Shown here: positions 9,097 through 17,126 of the stretch, in pieces
Position numbering within the stretch: the first letter of the stretch is position 1
Layout: the number at the start of each line of letters is the position of its first letter
From: Paenibacillus barcinonensis
GTDB taxonomy: Bacteria; Bacillota; Bacilli; Paenibacillales; Paenibacillaceae
Length of the DNA: 64,000 bases
Reading direction: 5' to 3'
NCBI RefSeq assembly: GCF_003217495.1
Contig: NZ_QJSW01000006.1
Coordinates: 124,001-188,000, forward strand
Translations under genes and position numbers: made by a program
The notes under the pieces: generated by a model
Seen by the model: the letters and a program-made list of their open reading frames with translations, nothing else
What the model was told of the DNA's origin: nothing
Database searches by the model: none

Positions 9097-10090
9097 AAGC
9101 ATCGCTCCCTTTTTCAATCATGACCATAGAAATCCCAGCAGCTTTCTGAACTTTACGCCGACACGCAATCAGCTCAGCAGCAATACTTATCGCAATCTCT
9201 TCCGGCCCGTCTGCTCCGATAGTAAGACCAACCGGACTATGCACATGCTTCAAAGGCGGCATTCCATCCAGTAAACGCTTTGTTCGGGTACGTGAGCCCA
9301 TAATGCCAAGATAGGCATAGGAACTGTTCATTAGCAGCGCCAGCCATTCACGTTCCCTCGGAAATTGGTGACTCATCAGAAGAATATAATCCTGCTCCCG
9401 AATGCTCAGCTGTCCATAGACCTCCTGCGGAAATCCGAACATCAGCTCAGCCTCGGGAAATCGTTCAGCAGTACATAAAGACTCCCGCCAGTCTGTTACA
9501 AGCACCCGGAATCCAGCCGATCGCGAGAGCTTCACTACAGGTATCACATCATTGCCTGCACCGATAATGATCAAGCGTGGCTTAGGAACATACACCGATG
9601 TAAACTGTTGAGGAAGATTCCATTCATTCACAGGCAGTCGTCCCGATTCGAGCTTGTCAAACGCATACGTAACTCTCTGCCAGTCTTCGTCGAAGGATCG
9701 GGTGAACGAGACAGACGCTCCGAGATCGAAACATAACTGCATCTGCTGCATCATTGATCGCAGCTCTCCACAGATCGGCTCCAGTAGCACAACGACGAGG
9801 CCCCCGCAGCCAATTGTTTCACCCCAGGAGAGATCATCCTCCGGCCGCATATCATAGGAAACCAGGTCCAATTGCCCCGTCTCCAGCACACGGCTTACCC
9901 GTTCCTGAAGATCGCTTTCCAGACACCCCGGACTGATGCTGCCATATATTTTGCCGTTCTCGGTAAACAGCATCGAAACTCCCTGCTTTCGGTAAGCATG
10001 CCCCTCAACCTTGATGGCTGTTGCGAGCACACTTCGTGCTTCCCGCATCGCTATTGCACACAGATCATGCATCTCCATCTGAGCCGCCAC
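9062..10090 (-). CDS. pucA: XdhC-family molybdenum hydroxylase maturation protein (PucA-like)
   Basis: Accessory protein that binds and sulfurates molybdenum cofactor before insertion into xanthine dehydrogenase. The N-terminal XdhC/CoxI part contains GHAYRKQGVSML and GSISPGCLESDL. The C-terminal Rossmann part contains IIIGAGNDVIPV, VTDWR and the typical GIMGSRTRTKRLL. The frame starts with GTG at 10090; ATG codons at 10078 and 10072 are alternatives behind GGAAAGG. It is coupled to pucB downstream and lies 64 bases after the guanine-deaminase-like gene. Confidence 0.88.
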   Translation of the reverse strand: MAAQMEMHDLCAIAMREARSVLATAIKVEGHAYRKQGVSMLFTENGKIYGSISPGCLESDLQERVSRVLETGQLDLVSYDMRPEDDLSWGETIGCGGLVVVLLEPICGELRSMMQQMQLCFDLGASVSFTRSFDEDWQRVTYAFDKLESGRLPVNEWNLPQQFTSVYVPKPRLIIIGAGNDVIPVVKLSRSAGFRVLVTDWRESLCTAERFPEAELMFGFPQEVYGQLSIREQDYILLMSHQFPREREWLALLMNSSYAYLGIMGSRTRTKRLLDGMPPLKHVHSPVGLTIGADGPEEIAISIAAELIACRRKVQKAAGISMVMIEKGSDAYANDRYRSGSW

Positions 10091-10154
10091 CTTTCCATGC
10101 CATCCTTTTTAAGAGCCACCAAACTAACATCAAGCAGATGTCCTGGTGCGAAAG

Positions 10155-11480
10155 TTACATGCGCTTCATCAGACGCGCAATGCTTTTATCCGACTCCCGC
10201 AGCACAATGCTGCGGTCAATCGTTTGTATTTTGCGATTACTCAGTACAACGCTGCCATCAATAATGACCGTATCCACACAGCTTCGGGTTGCCGAATAAA
10301 CGACACGAGAGTATATATCTGTTTCATAGGAAGGGTAGGTGTGAAAATCATCGAGATCCAGCAGAACCATATCCGCCTTTTTGCCTGCTTCCAGACTGCC
10401 GATCTCTTTGGACATGCCCAGCACCTCTGCTCCACCCATCGTTGCCATGCGCAGTACCGTTCTGGCATCCATCACGGTCGGTCCATGCGGCACCTTCTGA
10501 ATCAGGGCCGTCATTCGCATTTCCTGAAACATATCCAGATTGTTGTTGCATGGAGCGCCGTCTGCACCAATACCTACGGCAATTTGCCGATTCAGCAGAT
10601 CGGGAATCTCTGCAATCCCGGAGGAGAGCTTCATGTTTGAACCCGGACAATGTGTGACCTTGACTCCACGCTTGCGGATAATTTCCTTCTCTTCCTCACT
10701 CAGCCACACACAATGTGCGAGTACCAGCCGGGGAGTAGCCAGCCCGATGTGATCCAGATAAACGATGTTGCGCATCCCACGTTCATGTTCAACGAGTTCA
10801 ATCTCGCCCCTGTTCTCTGAGGCATGGGTATGCACCTTGACGTGATATTTATTGGAGAGGTCGCGCACCTCTACGAGCAATTCCTCCGTGCAGGATACAA
10901 CAAACCGTGGACAGAACGCATATTGAATGCGACCGCCACCGAATCCGTTCCACTTCTCCAGCAGATCCACACTTTGCTGCAGCGACTCCGCAGTATTCTC
11001 ACGCAGAGGCTCAGGCACCTCATCCCCATGGTCCATCATCACCTTGCCCGAAATGACACGAATACCGCTCTGTGCCATCGCCTGAAAAGCAGATTCCGTA
11101 TGATGCACCGTTTCCATATCCAGAATCGTTGTGGTGCCGCTGGAGATCAATTCACCAAGCCCAAGCATCGCTGAATAGTACACAGACTCCTCATCATGTG
11201 CGGCTTCCAGCGGCCAGATGCGCTTGCGGAGCCAATCCATCAGCTCCATATCATCGGCACGTCCACGAAACAATGTCTGGCACAGATGGATATGTGTTTG
11301 GATAAAGCCAGGCAAAAGCACCTTGCCCCTCGCATCAATCACCTGATCAGCCTGACTCTCTTCAATGTTCACTGCGATTTCTTTAATTTTGTTATCCTCT
11401 ATAAGCAGATCGCCCGTAAATACGTCTTCTTCTGCATTCATCGTGACCAACTGTGCGCCCTTGAGCAAAATCGTACCCAT
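10155..11480 (-). CDS. ATZ/TRZ-type amidohydrolase, probable guanine or related purine deaminase
   Basis: Metal-dependent deaminase of the amidohydrolase superfamily, 441 aa. Metal ligands are visible as His63 and His65 in QTHIHLCQT, then HTHASEN, LAHCVWLS and IGADGAPCNNN. The C-terminus has the usual composite-domain motif GSLEAGKKADMVLLDLD. Inside a purine operon the natural reading is guanine to xanthine (or 8-oxoguanine to urate), but S-adenosylhomocysteine and 5'-deoxyadenosine deaminases share these motifs and cannot be excluded. AGGGGAG precedes the ATG. The B. subtilis guanine deaminase GuaD belongs to a different fold, so this would be a non-orthologous replacement. Confidence 0.8.
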   Translation of the reverse strand: MGTILLKGAQLVTMNAEEDVFTGDLLIEDNKIKEIAVNIEESQADQVIDARGKVLLPGFIQTHIHLCQTLFRGRADDMELMDWLRKRIWPLEAAHDEESVYYSAMLGLGELISSGTTTILDMETVHHTESAFQAMAQSGIRVISGKVMMDHGDEVPEPLRENTAESLQQSVDLLEKWNGFGGGRIQYAFCPRFVVSCTEELLVEVRDLSNKYHVKVHTHASENRGEIELVEHERGMRNIVYLDHIGLATPRLVLAHCVWLSEEEKEIIRKRGVKVTHCPGSNMKLSSGIAEIPDLLNRQIAVGIGADGAPCNNNLDMFQEMRMTALIQKVPHGPTVMDARTVLRMATMGGAEVLGMSKEIGSLEAGKKADMVLLDLDDFHTYPSYETDIYSRVVYSATRSCVDTVIIDGSVVLSNRKIQTIDRSIVLRESDKSIARLMKRM

Positions 11481-11565
11481 GCCAATCTCCCCTATCCGGT
11501 TCTGTCTTCTCTATCGGTTATGTCACTCTCTACGGGATGCCGGAAGACCCGCCTTCCCCAAATGA

Positions 11566-13161
11566 CTACAAGCCAATGGCCATGCCGTCTCCCCTGGGGT
11601 CAGCCGCACCGCTGATCATGCCATCCGCTCGAATAACGATGCCCTGTGCATGCCCCATAACTCCGTCCCACGGCGCTTTGACTTCCACTTTATGTCCCCA
11701 GCTGGCAAGAGTGGCACACACATCGTCGTGATACCGATTCTCCACTCGCAGCGTATCACTTTGTTCACCCCAAGTGCGTCCATACAGCCAGCGCGGCAGG
11801 TTGATCGCCTCCTGTATGCTCATGCCATAGTCCACTACGCCTGTGAGAACAGATAGCTGCGTTTGCGGTTGACCTTCACCGCCCTGTGTACCCAAGAGCA
11901 TATAAGGCTTTCCGTCTTGTGTGACCAGAGCGGGCATAAGCGTATGAAACGTACGTTTGCCCGGCTCCAGAACGTTGGCTTCCCTCGGGTCCAGTGAGAA
12001 AAAAGAACCTCGATTTTGCATCAAAACACCCGTATTACCCGGTACATAAGCGGCTCCAAAATCAAAATACAGACTTTGAATAAATGAAACCGCATTGCCC
12101 TCGGCATCCACCACCGCTGCATACGCGGTATCCTGACCCATGGCTTGGGACAAAAACGGCTGAGCAGCAGTCGGATGAGCCTGGATTTCGCTCCACAATT
12201 CATGCGCATAGCTCTTGCTTAACAGACGCTCCAGAGGAATCTCTCTGAAATCAGGATCGGTCAGATAGCGATCCCGGTCACGAAAAGCTTTTTTCACCAC
12301 TTCCGCCATCAGATGGTAAAATTCAGGGGACGTACGTGCTACGGCGGCCATGTCCACATGCTCCAGCATGTTTAACATCATCAGCATGGAGAAGCCCTGT
12401 GTGTTAGGCGGCAATTGATGAACTTTATAACCGCGATAATACGTGCTGATCGGCTCCACCCACTCGCCCTGATGCGCCGCAAAGTCGGCTGCTGCGAGCA
12501 TACCCCCATCCTCTTGAATAGACGAAGTGATCTGCTTGCAAAGCTCCCCTGAGTAGAACGCATCCCGTCCACCGGATTGAAGCTGTCGTAAGGAGACGGC
12601 CAGCTGCTTCTGAAGGAGCAGGTCTCCTTCCTGCAGAAGAGTACCCTGTGGAGCAAATACCTTTCGCAGCGGCGTATGCCCCATAATCAGCTCCTCATCC
12701 TGCTTCAGCCATAACGACAGATCCCTGGATACCGGGCAGCCTTGTTCAGCATATTGCACTGCCGGTGCAAGCAGCTGCTCCCACGCCAGTCTGCCATAAC
12801 GGGACCAGACCGCCCACCATGCATCAACCATCCCCGGTACGGTAATTGCACTAAGCACCCCTCGCCGAGGAATAGCATTTATGCCCAGCTTTTTGAACGT
12901 ATCTGCATGAAGGCAGGACGCCGAGCGACCGCTTCCGTTATACGCGGTGACCTCACCACTTGCTCCATCGTGAATCAGGAAAAATGCGTCTCCGCCAATT
13001 CCGGTCATATGTGGGTACACCACACCGAGAGCTGCACTTACTGCTACAGCAGCATCATAGGCATTGCCACCCTTTTGCAGAATAGAGCTGCCCACAGCAC
13101 TTGCCAGATAATGTGGTGTTGTCACCATAGAGCCTGTTGCCACCGGCATCTGGTTCAGCAT
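11566..13161 (-). CDS. Gamma-glutamyltransferase-family Ntn hydrolase, candidate oxamate amidohydrolase (HpxW-like)
   Basis: 531-residue self-processing N-terminal nucleophile hydrolase. The likely autocleavage and catalytic residue is Thr345 in GQDTAYAAVVDAEGNAVS; GGNAYDAAVA and GTQGGEGQPQTQL are further family motifs. There is no signal peptide, unlike classical secreted Ggt, so the enzyme should be cytoplasmic. It overlaps pucG by 7 bases and starts after GGAGGGGG. Klebsiella HpxW, a Ggt-family enzyme in urate breakdown, hydrolyses oxamate. Because pucG chemistry leads to oxalurate, which can give oxamate, the same role is inferred here. Glutathione or gamma-glutamyl substrates remain possible. 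Confidence 0.78.
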   Translation of the reverse strand: MLNQMPVATGSMVTTPHYLASAVGSSILQKGGNAYDAAVAVSAALGVVYPHMTGIGGDAFFLIHDGASGEVTAYNGSGRSASCLHADTFKKLGINAIPRRGVLSAITVPGMVDAWWAVWSRYGRLAWEQLLAPAVQYAEQGCPVSRDLSLWLKQDEELIMGHTPLRKVFAPQGTLLQEGDLLLQKQLAVSLRQLQSGGRDAFYSGELCKQITSSIQEDGGMLAAADFAAHQGEWVEPISTYYRGYKVHQLPPNTQGFSMLMMLNMLEHVDMAAVARTSPEFYHLMAEVVKKAFRDRDRYLTDPDFREIPLERLLSKSYAHELWSEIQAHPTAAQPFLSQAMGQDTAYAAVVDAEGNAVSFIQSLYFDFGAAYVPGNTGVLMQNRGSFFSLDPREANVLEPGKRTFHTLMPALVTQDGKPYMLLGTQGGEGQPQTQLSVLTGVVDYGMSIQEAINLPRWLYGRTWGEQSDTLRVENRYHDDVCATLASWGHKVEVKAPWDGVMGHAQGIVIRADGMISGAADPRGDGMAIGL

Positions 13162-14408
13162 AATACCCCCTCCTTCTCTTTCCCCGCATAGACATCGAGA
13201 GCAGCCTGTACTGCTTCGCCCGCGGATACATTATAGCCATGGCGCCGCAGCACTGCTTCCAGCGCGCCAAGCACATGAAGCACATTTCGTCGCTGACAGC
13301 TGAACCCCATTGTGCCGATGCGCCAGATTTTCCCTTTTAACGGACCAAATGAACTAGCAATTTCTATCCCGAAATCATGCAGCAACATCCTTCTGACCCT
13401 TTCACCGTCGATGCCTTGAGGAATCTTAATACAGCTCACCACCGGGAGCTTGCTGGACAGATCTCCATACAATGCAAGTCCCATCCCTTCAATGCCTGCC
13501 ATTAGCGCCTGCTCATTGATTCGATGTCTCAGATAACGTGCCTCCAGTCCTTCCAGAAGCACAATGCGCAGCCCTTCATATAGACCATAAAGCATGGATG
13601 TAGCCTCCGTATGATGGTTCAGCCTTGCTGGCCCCCAATAATCCTGTAGCTGACTTAGATCCAGATAATTGCTTGCAATCGTTCGCTCCCCGGCACGAGC
13701 ACAATCTGAATCCCGAAGTCCACGTTCGATCGTTTTCCGGCTGATCAGCTGCTGCTCCACACGACGGTTGTAGGTGAGCGGCGCCATGCCTGACGGCACG
13801 GACAGACATTTCTGTGTTCCACCGATTACGGCATCAAGATACCACGCATCCGTCTCTACAGGCGTACCGCCAATCGTTGCAACGGCATCCACCACCAGCA
13901 GAATATCCAGTTCCCGACAGACCTTTCCAACATCGGCCAGTGGCTGCATCTGACCAGTCGAGGTTTCACCGTGCACCATGGCAACAAGCTTTGGCTTGTG
14001 CAGATGAATGGCCTGGATCAATTCTTCCGGATCAAATGCCCTCCCCCACTCTGTTTCGACTAAAACAACCTCAGCGCCACATCTCTCGGAGATTTCCACG
14101 AGCAAATAGCCAAATCTGCCGTAGACTGGAACGAGCACCTTGTCTCCCGGCTGAATCAGACTAACCAGAACCGCTTCAATGCCGGAACGGGACGTGCCGT
14201 CCACCGGGTAACTCCACACGTTATTCGTCATATATAGTTCACGAAGCATAGCCATCGTTTCATTCATAAGTGAGGTGAATTCGGGATCAAATTGTCCTAG
14301 AACGGGAAAGGACATCGCTCGTAATACACGCGGGTCAACTTCAACAGGTCCCGGGGTCATAATAGTGCGTAAGGACGGGGATAATTCTTTGTAGACAGCC
14401 ATCTTCAC
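13155..14408 (-). CDS. pucG: (S)-ureidoglycine-glyoxylate aminotransferase (PucG-like)
   Basis: Class V PLP-dependent aminotransferase, 417 aa, predicted to move the amino group of (S)-ureidoglycine to glyoxylate, giving glycine and oxalurate. It begins with the family TPGPVEVDPRVLRAM segment; the PLP lysine is Lys200 in GGTQKCLSVPSG, and VVDAVATIGG carries the PLP-ring Asp. The frame starts with GTG at 14408; the ATG at 14402 has GGGAG at better spacing. It directly abuts pucF upstream and overlaps the Ggt-like gene downstream, so co-expression is very likely. Serine/alanine-glyoxylate aminotransferases are close relatives; context decides the call. Confidence 0.9.
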   Translation of the reverse strand: MKMAVYKELSPSLRTIMTPGPVEVDPRVLRAMSFPVLGQFDPEFTSLMNETMAMLRELYMTNNVWSYPVDGTSRSGIEAVLVSLIQPGDKVLVPVYGRFGYLLVEISERCGAEVVLVETEWGRAFDPEELIQAIHLHKPKLVAMVHGETSTGQMQPLADVGKVCRELDILLVVDAVATIGGTPVETDAWYLDAVIGGTQKCLSVPSGMAPLTYNRRVEQQLISRKTIERGLRDSDCARAGERTIASNYLDLSQLQDYWGPARLNHHTEATSMLYGLYEGLRIVLLEGLEARYLRHRINEQALMAGIEGMGLALYGDLSSKLPVVSCIKIPQGIDGERVRRMLLHDFGIEIASSFGPLKGKIWRIGTMGFSCQRRNVLHVLGALEAVLRRHGYNVSAGEAVQAALDVYAGKEKEGVLC

Positions 14409-15728
14409 TCAGCTCCCGTAACCGTATTTATAGAGTAATCTGACCAGTACCCGAAAACCACGCATCAAGTCTTCTTCCGATGTGAATTCAAGCGGATTAT
14501 GACTAATTCCACTGCAGCTCGGTACAAACAGCATCGCTGTCGGACAGGCAGACTGGAAAATCTGCGAATCATGACCGGCACCGCTTGCCATCAAGTAGCT
14601 GGACAACTGTTCCTGGAGACATATCTCCTGAATGTCGTGAATAATTCTGGCATCCATGGAGGTGGGGGCGACGGACAGATGCTCCTCCCACTCCAATTCA
14701 AGCTCGTGCTCCTCTGCAATTGTGGTAAACGCCTCGAGCATTTGCTTCCAGCACTGCTCCATACTCTCCTGCTGGATATGCCGAATGTCGAGCGAGAACA
14801 CGGCTCGCCCCGCCACCACATTGCCCACACCCGGATCAGGGATCACCTGGCCTACCGTTGCCACCAGCGGATGTCCTGCCTGCAACGCAATTCGTCTGAC
14901 TGCACTGATCATGTCGGCAGCACCGGCAAGAGCATCCTTTCGCCAGATCATCGGTGTTGTGCCTGCATGATTGGCTTCGCCACCGACCGTCACACTGAAG
15001 CGCTTCTGGCCTACAATAGCCGATACGATTCCGATGGAATGCCCCAATCGCTCAAGCACCTGTCCTTGCTCAATATGAAGCTCGATAAACGCTCCAATGT
15101 GACGCTTGGCTGACCGATAATTGCTATCAGGTCCAAAGCCTGCCTGAGTCATAGCGTCTTCGAACCTCGCTCCAGCCGCATCCCGCAGCTCACGCACATC
15201 ATCCAGACAAGCCGCACCCGTTATGCTGCGTGATCCCCAATAGGCAAAGGGAAAACGGCTTCCCTCCTCTTCGCACAGCGACACAACCTGAAGCGTACGC
15301 CGAGGTACTCCGAACTGCTGCTTCAAATATTCCAATGCCAGTATTCCAGCCGCCACGCCGTAGGCCCCGTCATATTTACCGCCGTGGACTACGGAATCAA
15401 TATGAGAGCCAGTAACAATGGGCAGATTGTGTTCGCCATTCGTAACAGAAGAGCCCGAATCAGCCTTCAGCGTGCCAAACAAGTTCCCGGATTGATCAAA
15501 CTCGGCCGCAAGTCCCTTCTCCTGCATTTTCACAGCGAGAGCGTGCTGCGCATCACACCAGGCATGATCATATAACAGCCGCGTGACACCGCCCTGCTCA
15601 TCTGCTCCATAACCTGCCAGCCAATCCAGCATTGCTTGCAATTCTACCTTCTCTATATTGGGGAGCATTATGCCATCTGAGAGGGAATCGTTTGTATTGA
15701 AAAAGGCATAACGCCCGGACTCATTCAT
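14409..15728 (-). CDS. pucF: Allantoate amidohydrolase (PucF-like, M20 family)
   Basis: Dinuclear metal hydrolase predicted to split allantoate to ureidoglycine, CO2 and ammonia. Metal and active-site motifs are GSHIDSVVHGGKYDGAYG, CEEEGSRFPFAYWGSRS, ELHIEQGQVLE and SGAGHDSQ, as in the hydantoinase/carbamoylase branch of M20 peptidases. The length, 439 aa, includes an N-terminal extension of about 25 residues. CGGAGGT precedes the ATG. The next gene, pucG, begins with no gap. N-carbamoyl-amino-acid amidohydrolases are similar, but the flanking uraH and pucG favour allantoate. Confidence 0.9.
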   Translation of the reverse strand: MNESGRYAFFNTNDSLSDGIMLPNIEKVELQAMLDWLAGYGADEQGGVTRLLYDHAWCDAQHALAVKMQEKGLAAEFDQSGNLFGTLKADSGSSVTNGEHNLPIVTGSHIDSVVHGGKYDGAYGVAAGILALEYLKQQFGVPRRTLQVVSLCEEEGSRFPFAYWGSRSITGAACLDDVRELRDAAGARFEDAMTQAGFGPDSNYRSAKRHIGAFIELHIEQGQVLERLGHSIGIVSAIVGQKRFSVTVGGEANHAGTTPMIWRKDALAGAADMISAVRRIALQAGHPLVATVGQVIPDPGVGNVVAGRAVFSLDIRHIQQESMEQCWKQMLEAFTTIAEEHELELEWEEHLSVAPTSMDARIIHDIQEICLQEQLSSYLMASGAGHDSQIFQSACPTAMLFVPSCSGISHNPLEFTSEEDLMRGFRVLVRLLYKYGYGS

Positions 15729-15831
15729 AGCGTCGTTACCTCCGTTCCTTTAAACATAACCTTGCTGTTATTCCTTCATTTCTGATTTCCTGTTATCGCT
15801 GGATTCCTCCATTTTTGCCTCGTTAGCTTCA

Positions 15832-16209
15832 TTAGCTCCCCCGATATGTGCTGTATCCTCCCGGAGCAATCAGGAGCGGAATATGATAGTGACTCGTCGC
15901 ATCAGATACGGCAAAACGGATCGGCACCACAGTCCACAAGCAAGCAGGCAGTTCATTTTCATTGCCCCGTGTGAAATATGAATGCACATGGAAATGCAGC
16001 TCATATTCACCCGTTTGAAGCTTCCCATCCCCAAGCATAGGCTGATCAAGTCGTCCATCTGAATTCGTCAGCATTTCTGCCACCTTGATTTTGCCTGCTT
16101 CTGCTCCCGCACGTTCTATAAAAAACAATTCAATCCTGATTCCGACGGCAGGTACACCTCTGGACGTATCCAGTACATGAGTCGTAATGCGACCGTTATG
16201 ATGCTCCAT
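15832..16209 (-). CDS. uraH: 5-hydroxyisourate hydrolase (transthyretin-like, UraH/PucM)
   Basis: Second step of urate breakdown: hydrolysis of 5-hydroxyisourate to OHCU. It has both hallmark ends of the family: N-terminal ITTHVLDTSRGVPA and the C-terminal YRGS tetrapeptide. The length, 125 aa, is normal. Its ATG overlaps the uraD stop codon (TGATG), a sign of translational coupling. A gap of about 100 bases with no visible feature separates it from pucF. Confidence 0.95.
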   Translation of the reverse strand: MEHHNGRITTHVLDTSRGVPAVGIRIELFFIERAGAEAGKIKVAEMLTNSDGRLDQPMLGDGKLQTGEYELHFHVHSYFTRGNENELPACLWTVVPIRFAVSDATSHYHIPLLIAPGGYSTYRGS

Positions 16210-16799
16210 CAGACATCACCTGCTTTTGCGTCCTTCTCCGTAGCGTTTATATACGATAAGTTCACTAAAGAAAACTGCACGGATTCGGGTTCCTGCCCAT
16301 GCTCTGCGAGCCATTGCTGCAGACGGGTCCCCGCTATTTTGGACACCTCCATTAATGCCGTCTCAAACTCCTGATGTGCGGCTCTCCCCTGTCGTTGTCT
16401 CATCGAATCAAGAATCGACTCCGTGGTATGCCCCTTCACTGCTAATATAAACGGAAAGCCATATTGGCTTGTATATGTGCTGTTTAACTGCTGAAGCTCC
16501 GTATACTGCTCCGGCGTGAGCAAATCAAGACCCGCACCTGCCTGCTCCCGGACCGAGCTGCTACTCATGCTAATCCTTGCTCCCAAGTCGGGATGTTTGC
16601 GAAGCAGCTCCAACTGTTCTTCATGCTCCGAGACAAGAACTCGCCCTAGCATGGTCTGCATCATCTCTTCGAAGGAATCGAAGGGTCGCAGCGGAGCGGC
16701 TCGCTCTGCTATCCAGGCTGAATCTTCAAACAAAGTACCAAAGGTCTGTACAAATTGTGATTCAGACCAGCTGTTAACGAGATGAAGTAGATCGTTCAT
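16209..16799 (-). CDS. uraD: OHCU decarboxylase (UraD)
   Basis: Third step of urate breakdown: decarboxylates 2-oxo-4-hydroxy-4-carboxy-5-ureidoimidazoline to (S)-allantoin. It contains LLRKHPDLGARI, with the catalytic His and the substrate-binding loop, and SQYGFPFILAVKGHT. In B. subtilis this domain is the N-terminal half of the uricase PucL; here it is a separate 196-residue protein and no uricase domain follows. It is the first gene of the operon and starts behind GGGGGGG-TTAAC-ATG. Confidence 0.93.
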   Translation of the reverse strand: MNDLLHLVNSWSESQFVQTFGTLFEDSAWIAERAAPLRPFDSFEEMMQTMLGRVLVSEHEEQLELLRKHPDLGARISMSSSSVREQAGAGLDLLTPEQYTELQQLNSTYTSQYGFPFILAVKGHTTESILDSMRQRQGRAAHQEFETALMEVSKIAGTRLQQWLAEHGQEPESVQFSLVNLSYINATEKDAKAGDV

Positions 16800-16856
16800 G
16801 TTAACCCCCCCGGTCTTTTTAGTTCAGTGATTTTTCCTTATTCTAATCAGCATCTT

Positions 16857-16862
16857 ATTATA
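16857..16862 (-). promoter_or_regulatory. Candidate -10 element of the puc operon
   Basis: A perfect TATAAT on the minus strand lies 58 bases upstream of the uraD start. No good -35 sits 17 bases upstream. The sequence there, TTTGTGTAAACAAT, is a near-palindrome that could bind an activator. A weak -35 would fit an operon that depends on an activator such as PucR. No experimental support. Confidence 0.4.
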
Positions 16863-16963
16863 TGGCAACATTGTTTACACAAATTTGTAATATAACATAA
16901 CGCAAAACACGTATATTGTTATTCATGCACGAGTTGTCGCGTAATCCTCTCTTTCCTCACGTC

Positions 16964-17000
16964 AATAAACCGCACCTCAAATTACGAAGTGCGGTTTATT
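16964..17000 (-). terminator. Hairpin terminator of pucR
   Basis: AATAAACCGCAC (16964-16975) and GTGCGGTTTATT (16989-17000) form a perfect 12-bp stem with a 13-base loop. It lies between the pucR stop and the puc promoter region. The T-rich tail is partly within the stem (TTTATT). Confidence 0.7.
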
Positions 17001-17126
17001 CAGTGGTTTATTCTATGGGTATACATCGTTATATCCAATCGTTATACTTCACACATTCTGATTGCGGAGAAGCCTCAATCCGGTTTCCTATCCTAGCACA
17101 TATCATTATTCTGGATTCTTCGCTTC

